Positions 45,214-52,893 of a stretch of 64,000 nt of DNA are shown here, piece after piece (positions within the stretch are counted from its first letter, which is position 1; every line of letters begins with the position of its first letter). Position numbers and translations under genes: made by a program. A model generated the notes under the pieces. That model was not told where the DNA came from and searched no databases. It worked only from the letters and a program-made list of their open reading frames with translations. This stretch comes from Polyangiaceae bacterium. GTDB taxonomy: Bacteria; Myxococcota_A; Polyangia; Polyangiales; Polyangiaceae. Location: assembly GCA_041389725.1 (NCBI GenBank), contig JAWKRG010000003.1, positions 558,001 to 622,000 on the forward strand, read 5' to 3'.

Positions 45214-46269
45214 CTACTTCGGAAACTTCAGGGTCGCCGTCGCTTGGGACTGCACGCCCATGCGTTGCTGCGGATTGTCCGCGGGGACCAGCACGGCGTT
45301 CAGTCCCTGATTCTGCTCGCTCTCGCTCGGGAAGAGCGCGCCAACGGCCACGGTCGCTTTGCCCGTGGCGGCGTATTGGAACTCCTCCAGGCTCAAGTCC
45401 CCGGGCGGTAGCCCCGCCAGCGTGAGTTTGTTCGTGGCGCTGTAGCGCTTGGTGCTCACGCTGAGGGTCATGTCCGTCTCGGTCAGCGCATCGAGCTTGA
45501 ACATGCGATAGCTGACGACGTCCGCGCCCGTTGCGAACTCGCGGCTCGTCACGAGCCAGGTGGCGCCAACGCCCACGGGCTCGGACGGGTAAACCACGCT
45601 CGACACCGCAAGCGACTCCGCCACCGTGCGCAGCACCGTGTTCAGACCTGGGTCCGCACCCTTGGGCAGCTCGTAGCGGGAATCCGTGACGGCGCCGCTG
45701 GCCAGGACCTTGAGATCCACGCGACTTCCCTTCAGCTTCGCGATCTGCGCCTGGAGCTCTGGCGGCATCGCCTGCCCCTGCATGTCGCCCAGGCTGGCCG
45801 TCGTGACCTTCACCTGCAGGGGCGTGGCGGGGTCGTCCGCCTTCGGCTTCTGCGCCTCGAGGGAGAGATCGAACTGCATGGGAGGAAGCATCTGACGTGC
45901 AGCACGCATCGTCAGCACGATGCTTCCCGTCTGTTTCGAGCCAGGCGGCAGGTTCAGGCTGAGCTGCCGCTTGGGCGCTCCGCCCGTCGAGCCGACATCG
46001 ATCTTCGGTGCGTCGCCCTTCTTGTGCATTTCGTCCGCCTTCCCCGGCGCGAATACGCCACTCTCGGGCGGACCGTCCTCGTTCTTTGGCGACGCAGCCG
46101 TGGGTGCCGCGACCGACGCTGCCGCGACGGCTTGCGCCAGGTTGGGATCCACCGCGGGCCCCGTGGGCGTCTCCGCACTCGCGCTGGTAGGGGCGGACGC
46201 CTTCTTTTCCTCACAGGCCGCAGAGAGCAGCACGGCACAGGAGAGCACTCCGAAGCGAACTCGATTCAT
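45214..46269 (-). CDS. Hypothetical lipoprotein, DUF6263-like beta-rich
   Basis: A 351-residue lipoprotein with signal MNRVRFGVLSCAVLLSAAC. A low-complexity Ala/Pro linker follows, then a regular beta-rich body (GSIVLTMRAARQMLPPMQFD, VTTASLGDMQGQAMPPELQA, VYPSEPVGVGATWLVTSREF) resembling periplasmic lipoproteins of the DUF6263/LolA-like kind. The comparison is weak. It is divergent from the following large gene with a 43-base gap, so both promoters must be compact or overlap. Confidence 0.8.
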   Translation of the reverse strand: MNRVRFGVLSCAVLLSAACEEKKASAPTSASAETPTGPAVDPNLAQAVAAASVAAPTAASPKNEDGPPESGVFAPGKADEMHKKGDAPKIDVGSTGGAPKRQLSLNLPPGSKQTGSIVLTMRAARQMLPPMQFDLSLEAQKPKADDPATPLQVKVTTASLGDMQGQAMPPELQAQIAKLKGSRVDLKVLASGAVTDSRYELPKGADPGLNTVLRTVAESLAVSSVVYPSEPVGVGATWLVTSREFATGADVVSYRMFKLDALTETDMTLSVSTKRYSATNKLTLAGLPPGDLSLEEFQYAATGKATVAVGALFPSESEQNQGLNAVLVPADNPQQRMGVQSQATATLKFPK

Positions 46270-46312
46270 GCGGGCGTTTTACCGCAGTGGGGGGCGCTGT
46301 AAAGTCCAAGGC

Positions 46313-49261
46313 ATGGCCCCGCTCCGCGCCGCAGCTGTGAAATATGCAAGGCTCCTCGGTTTGGCGGCCGTGGCCACGTGGTCGTGCGGCGGACCCACAT
46401 CCCGAACGGCGGCGCCCATCGCTGCAGTCACCGCATCCGCGAGGCCTATCGCTTCCGTCGCTTCCCGTTCGCCTGACATCGTTCCTTCGGACCGCACGAC
46501 TCTGCTATCCAAGGAGGATGGCCTGGGCCGCGGTGCGATCGTGGGCGGGGTGCGTATGTTGCATGACGGCAGTGCAGTCGCGGGCGACATCGCTCGCGAA
46601 GCACTGACCACAGGGACCGCGGCGCCAGGATGGGCGGGGGGCGGCTACTGGTTTGCGGGAGGCCACTCGCTCTATCACGCGACGCAATTCCTTGGCTCGC
46701 TGCAGCCCAAGCTGGGCTTGCCTGAGGCCGCCCACTCGGTCGCCTTCGGCCCCGACTTCTTGCTCGTGACCTTGGACAGCGGCAACACAGTGGCGGTCGA
46801 CCCCGGCACGCTGTCCCTGCGCACCGCTCCCGTTGCGGGAATGTACGACGTCGTCGCCCTTGCCGACGGCCGCGCGCTGGCGCTCGCAGATCCCGGGATG
46901 GTGTGGACTCGCAGCGGCGACGGCAAGTGGAAGAACGCCACGGCCGCGGTGCACGGCAGACCCACGGACATCCGAGTCGCTGAGGGGCGGCTGCTGCTAT
47001 CTTCGGAAACCACGGAATATCGCCTGGAAAAGGACGGCGCGCTGTCCCGCATTCCCGCGCCAAACAAGTCCACGACGTCGCCACACGCCGGCTGGCCCGA
47101 TACGAAGATGTCACCCTTGCAGGCAGTCGTGACGCGAGGCGTTCTGCTCGACGACGACACGGCTGTGGTGCTCGTGCAGGGTCGTGTTGCCAAGGTCCGT
47201 TTGCCGCAGGGTCGACTGCTGTCGATCTCCCCCCCTGCCCTACCTTCGGATGCCGAGTGCTGGCTCTCTCCAGAGGCCGACGATGTACTGGCGGCGTGCA
47301 GCACGAGGGACCGCCTCTTCGTCGCCTCTCGTCTGCTACGAAAGCCCGAGGTCGAGCGTTCCTTTCCGAAGCCAGGCTACTTCGTGTCCAGCTACGATGG
47401 TGGTCTGGCCTTTGCTGGTGGTTGCACCCCTTCGGACAGCAAAGCGATTCGGATGTGCGTGCGCACCAGCCGCGGACAGTGGCGCGAGATCGGTGGTGGG
47501 AAAGAAGGAGCCCCTAGCGCCGACGCGGGCGCAACGGCTGACGCAGGCTCGACATCGATGTCAGCGGAGCGCGTGACTCGCTTCGCGCTCGGCACCAGCG
47601 GACAGGTCGTTGCGCTGATCGGCGGCAATCAGCCCGGTCTCTACGACGTAACGCAAGCTCGCTTCGAAGCCTTCAGCAAGGACGGGTGGCGCCAGGTGCC
47701 CGGACTGCTGCGCGCTCCCGGCAGCGGGTCCTGGGTGCTGGACAACATCCAGGTGGACGCCTCCGGCAGCATCCTGGGCTATCAAGACAACAAGGCCTTT
47801 CGTCTCGACCGCGACGGCGCCGTCGAACTTTCACTCCACGCCTTCACGCGCCTGCAGAGCTCCGGCGCGCGCGCCTACGCTACGGACCGCACCAACGTCG
47901 CCTGGCAGAGTGTGGACTACGGCCGGCACTTCCGTCCCGTGGGCACCGCCCCGCTTCCCCAACTCTACCCGGCGACGTCCTGCTCGCACGCAGGCTGCGA
48001 TCTGAGCTTGGTCTACCGCTTGGGCTGGAGAAGCGACAGCAATGCCAGTCCCGCTTATCGCGAAGCAGCGGAGCCACGCGCGGCGACGCTTCCGCGCCTG
48101 CCCCGGCTGGCGTGTCGCACCCTCGCACCACCTTCTTTCAGCGAAGCCCACGTACGCGTCGCCCCGAACACCGATGAGCCTCTGGACGTGCTGGACCTGG
48201 GCGCACACACCTTGCCGCTTCGCGGCCAGGGCGACATCACCGAACTGCGCGCGCACCTGCCTGGCGAGGACGAGCAAACTCGAGCTCTATGGCTGCGCTC
48301 GGATCGCTTCACTGATGCCGAGGGCCCCGCGCTAGCTGCCCTATTGCGACGGCCCATCACTTTTCGTTTCGCTCCGCTCTTCGATCCCGACGGGAAAAGC
48401 CATGCCGCGCGCGCCTTGCTCGCACAGGCGAGCCAGCTCTTCATGAACGCGTCCCAACCCGAAGACACGCGCGTCAACCTGGAAAGCTTGGTCACCGGGG
48501 GAATTTGGGAGGCGCTGCCCGTGCTGACCGCGCGCGCCTTCGACAGCGAGCTAGCCCTTGCGAACTTGGACGTGGAACTGCTCATGACGCTCCACGAAAC
48601 CCGCACCGCTCAGATCGTCGCGGCGTCAGTGGAGGTCGGCGACAATCCGCTACAGTCCGTCGCTCGCACTGCGGACGGCCGACTCTGGGGCGCGGCGGAG
48701 TGGCGTAACTGCAGCACCATGGTCAACGAGCTAGGGCTGCGAGCCCGGCGTGGTTTCGTGCTTCCCGAGCGCGCACGCCTGCCGTGCCCGCGACTGAACG
48801 TACTGGGCTTACGCGACGCCAAGGTGCACGTCGTGCAACTCGGCAACGTGAATCCGCCCACGTCGCACTCGCCCGCGCTCGAGCTCGCCCCCAAGGAGCC
48901 GGCCGCGGCGCTCGCGCCTTGGGAGCGCATGACGCCTGCCAACGCCCCCGAGTGCAAGGGCCACTCGGGCCTCCGCGTGCTCGTGGCCACCGACCAGCCG
49001 TGGCTGGAACTCGACTTCGCTTCCTCTGAAGCAGAACCACCTGAGTCCTGGTTGCTGGTGCTGGGCACCTGGGACCAACAGCGACTCTGCGTCGAAGCCC
49101 TCGAAACCGCTGCTCCGTCCTTCACCAACGCCGACGAGGAGCTGCCTGCGCGAATCGTGGTGCGCTTCGAGTCGACGCCTCGCGCGGCGCGCGTGGGCAT
49201 CGATCAGGGCATCGAAGGCGCCGAGCCCTTGCGCTGCGAGCTCACGGTACCCCCGCGCTGA
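46313..49261 (+). CDS. Large hypothetical secreted protein, propeller-like
   Basis: About 982 residues from ATG 46313; the longer frame runs antisense through the neighbouring lipoprotein and is rejected. A signal-like N-terminus (LLGLAAVATWSCGG) suggests export and perhaps lipidation. The first 640 residues have repeated WD/propeller-like strands (HSVAFGPDFLLVTLDSGNTV, VALADGRALALADPGMVW, IQVDASGSILGYQDNKAFRL). An Asp/Ala insert (SADAGATADAGSTS) resembles a linker. The last third is unrecognised, with DEQTRALWLRSDRF and several Cys. No catalytic motif is recognised. Confidence 0.75.
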   Translation: MAPLRAAAVKYARLLGLAAVATWSCGGPTSRTAAPIAAVTASARPIASVASRSPDIVPSDRTTLLSKEDGLGRGAIVGGVRMLHDGSAVAGDIAREALTTGTAAPGWAGGGYWFAGGHSLYHATQFLGSLQPKLGLPEAAHSVAFGPDFLLVTLDSGNTVAVDPGTLSLRTAPVAGMYDVVALADGRALALADPGMVWTRSGDGKWKNATAAVHGRPTDIRVAEGRLLLSSETTEYRLEKDGALSRIPAPNKSTTSPHAGWPDTKMSPLQAVVTRGVLLDDDTAVVLVQGRVAKVRLPQGRLLSISPPALPSDAECWLSPEADDVLAACSTRDRLFVASRLLRKPEVERSFPKPGYFVSSYDGGLAFAGGCTPSDSKAIRMCVRTSRGQWREIGGGKEGAPSADAGATADAGSTSMSAERVTRFALGTSGQVVALIGGNQPGLYDVTQARFEAFSKDGWRQVPGLLRAPGSGSWVLDNIQVDASGSILGYQDNKAFRLDRDGAVELSLHAFTRLQSSGARAYATDRTNVAWQSVDYGRHFRPVGTAPLPQLYPATSCSHAGCDLSLVYRLGWRSDSNASPAYREAAEPRAATLPRLPRLACRTLAPPSFSEAHVRVAPNTDEPLDVLDLGAHTLPLRGQGDITELRAHLPGEDEQTRALWLRSDRFTDAEGPALAALLRRPITFRFAPLFDPDGKSHAARALLAQASQLFMNASQPEDTRVNLESLVTGGIWEALPVLTARAFDSELALANLDVELLMTLHETRTAQIVAASVEVGDNPLQSVARTADGRLWGAAEWRNCSTMVNELGLRARRGFVLPERARLPCPRLNVLGLRDAKVHVVQLGNVNPPTSHSPALELAPKEPAAALAPWERMTPANAPECKGHSGLRVLVATDQPWLELDFASSEAEPPESWLLVLGTWDQQRLCVEALETAAPSFTNADEELPARIVVRFESTPRAARVGIDQGIEGAEPLRCELTVPPR

Positions 49262-49435
49262 TTCCCGCTGACAGGAGTGCGCGGCCGTTGTCTGGAGAGA
49301 GGCGTCAAGGGCTCGACGTCGCGAGCGCGCGGGCTGGTGACGTGCGTCAAGGCTCCGCCGTCGATAGACGCGCTGTCTCTCGTTCGGGAAGCCAGCCCGC
49401 TTGTCCCGCGCTCGATGCCGCGTTACGCGGCGCAC

Positions 49436-50713
49436 ATGACCCACCATCACAAGCGCAAGATCGCTGGCAAGTCCCTGCGGCCCGAGTCGCTGATGATGAG
49501 CTACGGCTACGATCCCCATTTGTCCGAGGGCGCCATCAAGTCGCCCATCTTCATGACCTCTACCTTCGCCTTCCGCTCGGCCGAAGAGGGCAAACGCTTC
49601 TTCGAAATCGCCTACGGCCTGCGCGAGAAGGAGCCACGCGAAGAGCTGGGGCTGATCTACAGCCGCATCAACAATCCAGACATCGAGATCCTGGAAGACC
49701 GCTTGGCCCTGTGGGACGGCGCCGAAGCGTGTGCATCCTTCGAGAGCGGCATGGCCGCCATCTCCACCACGCTGCTCGCCTTGCTTCGCCCCGGTGACAT
49801 CGTGTTGCACAGCGTTCCGGTTTACGGCGGCACGGACTACCTGCTCTACAACATCTTGCCGAAGTGGGGCGTGACCGCGAAGGGTTTCTTGGCTCGCGAT
49901 GGCGAGCAGGGCATGAAGCAAGCACTGGCTGAACTCGGCGCCGACGCCGAGCGCGTGGCCCTCGTTTTCCTGGAGACTCCAGCCAATCCCACGAACGACG
50001 TCGTCGACATCGCAGCCGCGGTCAACCTGACGCGCGAACCCCTGGCTGACGGCCGCAAGCGCCGCGTGGTCGTCGACAACACGTTCTTGGGGCCGCTGTG
50101 GCAGCAACCGCTTCGCCACGGCGCCGACGTCGTGGTCTATTCCGCCACGAAGTTCCTCGGTGGACACAGCGACGTCATCGCCGGTGCGGTACTCGGCTCG
50201 GCCGAAGTGCTCGAACCCATCCGCACCCATCGCACCATCATGGGCACCATGTGCGGGCCGTGGACGGCGTGGCTCTTGATGCGCAGCTTGGAGACGCTGA
50301 AGCTGCGCATGACCAGCATGATGAAGAACGCGCGCTACGTGGCGGACTTCCTGGCCGACCATCCCAAGGTGCAAACCGTTCACTACCTCGGGCATCTCAC
50401 CGAAGAGCATCCACAGTGGGAGACCTACCGGCGTCAATGCAGCGCGCCGGGCTCGATGATCTCTTTCGAAGTCGTCGGCGGCGAAGCGGAGGCCTTCCGC
50501 CTGCTCAACGCCCTGAAGCTCGTCAAGCTCGCTGTCAGCCTCGGCGGCACCGAGTCCTTGGCCGAGCATCCCGCGACGATGACGCACTCGGACATTGCCG
50601 TCGAAGACCAGCGCGCGATGGGCATCACCTCGTCCCTCGTGCGCCTGTCCGTCGGCATCGAGCATCCCGAAGACATCATCGCCGACCTGAAGCAGGCCCT
50701 CGAGGCGATGTAA
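49436..50713 (+). CDS. Cys/Met-metabolism PLP enzyme (cystathionine gamma-synthase/methionine gamma-lyase type)
   Basis: About 425 residues. Neither ATG 49436 nor ATG 49415 has a clear ribosome site; 49436 is taken because family similarity begins with HKRKIAGKSLRPESL. It shows AIKSPIFMTSTFAF, GLIYSRINNPDIEILEDRLA, FESGMAAISTTLLALLRPGD, VVDNTFLGPLWQQPL and the PLP lysine in VYSATKFLGGHSDV. The family uses PLP for trans-sulphuration or gamma elimination on Cys/Met precursors. Exact substrate cannot be told; the AYGLREKEPRE insertion marks a distinct subgroup. Confidence 0.9.
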   Translation: MTHHHKRKIAGKSLRPESLMMSYGYDPHLSEGAIKSPIFMTSTFAFRSAEEGKRFFEIAYGLREKEPREELGLIYSRINNPDIEILEDRLALWDGAEACASFESGMAAISTTLLALLRPGDIVLHSVPVYGGTDYLLYNILPKWGVTAKGFLARDGEQGMKQALAELGADAERVALVFLETPANPTNDVVDIAAAVNLTREPLADGRKRRVVVDNTFLGPLWQQPLRHGADVVVYSATKFLGGHSDVIAGAVLGSAEVLEPIRTHRTIMGTMCGPWTAWLLMRSLETLKLRMTSMMKNARYVADFLADHPKVQTVHYLGHLTEEHPQWETYRRQCSAPGSMISFEVVGGEAEAFRLLNALKLVKLAVSLGGTESLAEHPATMTHSDIAVEDQRAMGITSSLVRLSVGIEHPEDIIADLKQALEAM

Positions 50714-50868
50714 CGCGCGGACCGTCGGCGCGATGCAGCAGAGGGCGGTCGGCGGCTTTCACGACCGTGCTTGCCTTTCTTATTGGGTCTAAACCCTCTG
50801 CGGCGCGCGGAGACTAATCCCTCGCGCCACGCCGTGGCCACGCTGCCGCGTGTGCCCGGCACTCCGCG

Positions 50869-50951
50869 TCACTTTGCCGGCGGCAAGCACACGCTGCCCG
50901 TCGTCGACGACCTCGTCACTTTGCCGGCGGCAAGCACACGCTGCCCGTCGT
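50869..50951. repeat. 36-bp direct repeat of a gene's 3' end
   Basis: Bases 50869-50904 and 50916-50951 are identical. The second copy is the last twelve codons, including stop, of the Cys-rich lipoprotein gene on the minus strand; the first is a loose copy just beyond it, separated by 11 bases. Confidence 0.92.
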
Positions 50952-51695
50952 GCCGGCCTCGACGAAGGTCGCGGTGTCGCTGCAGCTCGCCCAAACGTCC
51001 TGGGCGCGGCAGAAGGTGCAATCGCCGGCACCGTTGCAGCGCTTTGCACAGTAGCTCTCGGGGCTGGCCTTCACGCACAGTGCATCCGCGCCACAGTCCG
51101 CGTTGGTGGCACAGCCCTTCTTGGCGCAGTAGCCGCCGCCGACGCCCGTCACACACGTCAGACCCGACGTGCACTCGGAGTCATTGGCGCAGCTGGCGCC
51201 CACGCCACAGTCGCCAGGTACGCAGACCTTCCGATTCTGGGAGCCACCGCCGCTCGAGCGGCAGATGAACTCCGGCCCGGCCTTGCTCTGGCAGTACTCT
51301 TGCTCGTCCACGCCGCCGCGGTCGGCACTCTCGCAACTCAAGAAGCACATCTTCAGGCCCGTCGACTCGAAGGGCGAGCACACTTGCTTGATCCCGGTCT
51401 TGCACTCGCCGTCGGCGGCGCAGCACTCCGCGTCGTCCGTACACTGGTGCGTGCAATAACCATCGCGCACGCGATCGAGACACTGCACTTCGCCCTGAAT
51501 GGCGGTGCGATCCGCGACGTCGGGATAGCAGTCGTTCGGCGTATCGCAGGCCGCGCCCGTCTGCTCGGGTCGGCCGCCCGTTCCGGCACTGCCTCCGTTG
51601 CCATCGCCGTCGTCGTCAGAACCGCAACCGCTACCCACGCCGACCACGGATGCCAGAAGGGTGAGACCGAGCACCACACGTCGCATTTGCTGCAT
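50916..51695 (-). CDS. Cysteine-rich lipoprotein
   Basis: About 259 residues from ATG 51695 (ATG 51686 also possible). The signal ends GVGSGC. After an acidic Gly/Asp linker, the protein has about 30 cysteines in short repeats such as CTDDAECCAADGECK, CANDSECTSGLTC and CATNADCGADALCV, the EB/dickerin-like pattern common in myxobacterial surface proteins. It is probably disulphide-knotted and outside the cell. Function is unknown. The 3' end is duplicated downstream. It is divergent from the next lipoprotein gene. Confidence 0.82.
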   Translation of the reverse strand: MQQMRRVVLGLTLLASVVGVGSGCGSDDDGDGNGGSAGTGGRPEQTGAACDTPNDCYPDVADRTAIQGEVQCLDRVRDGYCTHQCTDDAECCAADGECKTGIKQVCSPFESTGLKMCFLSCESADRGGVDEQEYCQSKAGPEFICRSSGGGSQNRKVCVPGDCGVGASCANDSECTSGLTCVTGVGGGYCAKKGCATNADCGADALCVKASPESYCAKRCNGAGDCTFCRAQDVWASCSDTATFVEAGTTGSVCLPPAK

Positions 51696-51821
51696 GATTG
51701 GGGTGAGTGGCGGGCCGCGCGGGGGTTTATCAGACACCCGATGTTGAAAACTGCGCACCACGTGTGGCGGCGTGACGCAGGCCGGGCGGTATGCTTGCTG
51801 AGTTCCTTGGGAGAATTGACC

Positions 51822-52559
51822 ATGATTGATGCGAAAAAGTGCGCCCTGGCGCTCAGCTTGACCCTCGCCACAGTTCCCGGTTGTGGGGGTGGCGATGACT
51901 CGGGCAATGGCGGCGGGGGAACGAGTAGTGGCGGAGCCAGCGGCGGCGGCTCGGGAGGGACGGCCGCAGTCAGTGGAGTCGGCGGCACTACGGGCTCGGG
52001 CGGGTCGAGCGTCGGCGGCAGCGCGGGTTCGGGCGGCTCGAGCGTCGGCGGCAGCGCAGGCAGCAGCGGTTCGAACTCCGGCGGCGCGAACTCGGGGGGC
52101 AGCGCAGGATTCGGCGCGGCAGCCGGAAGCGGAGGAAGCGTTGGCGGTTCAGGGGGGAGCGGCGGCTTCGTCTTCGAGTGCAACAGCGCCACCTTGTCCG
52201 GCGATCTGATCACCGAGGTCGTCGTGCCGGGCACTGCACCAGCGCACCAGGGTGGGACCATCGTCGACGGCACCTACGTCCTGAGCAAGGTCGAGGCCTA
52301 CGGTTCGGCGTCGCTCTATCCGGTCACTCGGGAGACGTTGATCGTGAAGGCCGGCAAGATCGAGGAAGTCCGGCAAGTCTACTTCGACCCCTCGACCAGC
52401 ATGTTCACGGAAGCGAACTACAGTTACACGGTGAGCGGCACCGTGATGCAGTGGACGGAGACCTGCAACAACCAAGGAACGTCGCCGGTCTCGTTCACGG
52501 CTACAGCCACCGAGTTGAAGCTTGGCCAATCGCTGGTGTCGACCTACACCAAGAAGTGA
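51822..52559 (+). CDS. Glycine-rich-linker lipoprotein
   Basis: A 245-residue lipoprotein starting at ATG 51822 with GGGAG upstream. The signal is MIDAKKCALALSLTLATVPGC. About 100 residues of Gly/Ser repeats follow (GGSSVGGSAGSGGSSVGGSA), then a compact 120-residue beta domain (ITEVVVPGTAPAHQGGTIVD, YTVSGTVMQWTETCNN). The repeat DNA shows clear in-frame copies of a GGCTCGAGCGTCGGCGGC-type unit. The domain looks like a small lipocalin-type barrel, but no family is recognised. Confidence 0.8.
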   Translation: MIDAKKCALALSLTLATVPGCGGGDDSGNGGGGTSSGGASGGGSGGTAAVSGVGGTTGSGGSSVGGSAGSGGSSVGGSAGSSGSNSGGANSGGSAGFGAAAGSGGSVGGSGGSGGFVFECNSATLSGDLITEVVVPGTAPAHQGGTIVDGTYVLSKVEAYGSASLYPVTRETLIVKAGKIEEVRQVYFDPSTSMFTEANYSYTVSGTVMQWTETCNNQGTSPVSFTATATELKLGQSLVSTYTKK

Positions 52560-52810
52560 TGGTCACTCGTCGCTCGGCGCTCCGCCTGCGCGAGCCACCA
52601 GCAGCAAGGGTGTGCACCTAGAGGCTCGCGATAGCGCCCCAACACGGCGCCCCCGTCCGCTTCTACCTGCCCCTCCAAGGCAGCCAACTCTACAGGCGCA
52701 TCCGTCAGCAAGAGTTCTGCCGCGGTGAGCTCGGTCGGCGCCAGCTTCACGCCACGACGGCGCTTCGTGCCAGTTTTCTTCTTCGCCGCTGCCTTCTTCC
52801 GTTGGGCCAT
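52544..52810 (-). pseudogene. Frameshifted N-terminal remnant of a ParB-like gene
   Basis: From the ATG at 52810 the frame gives a Lys/Arg-rich start (MAQRKKAAAKKKTGTKRRRG) and then DAPVELAALEGQVEADGGAV with LGRYREPLGAHP, which resembles the start of myxobacterial ParB-like nuclease-domain proteins that continue LLLVALP. Here the frame shifts right after GAHP: the expected LLLVA appears in the neighbouring frame near 52600 and the rest of the ParB domain is absent. The stop overlaps the end of the plus-strand lipoprotein gene. The family link is from memory. Confidence 0.42.
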
Positions 52811-52893
52811 GTTCGGCGCAGCATAGCAGCGTGCTGGGAGCACTGGCGCGGCCCCGCGCAGCTGTCGTGGCCGCCCTCAGCGTCCGCGCAGTG

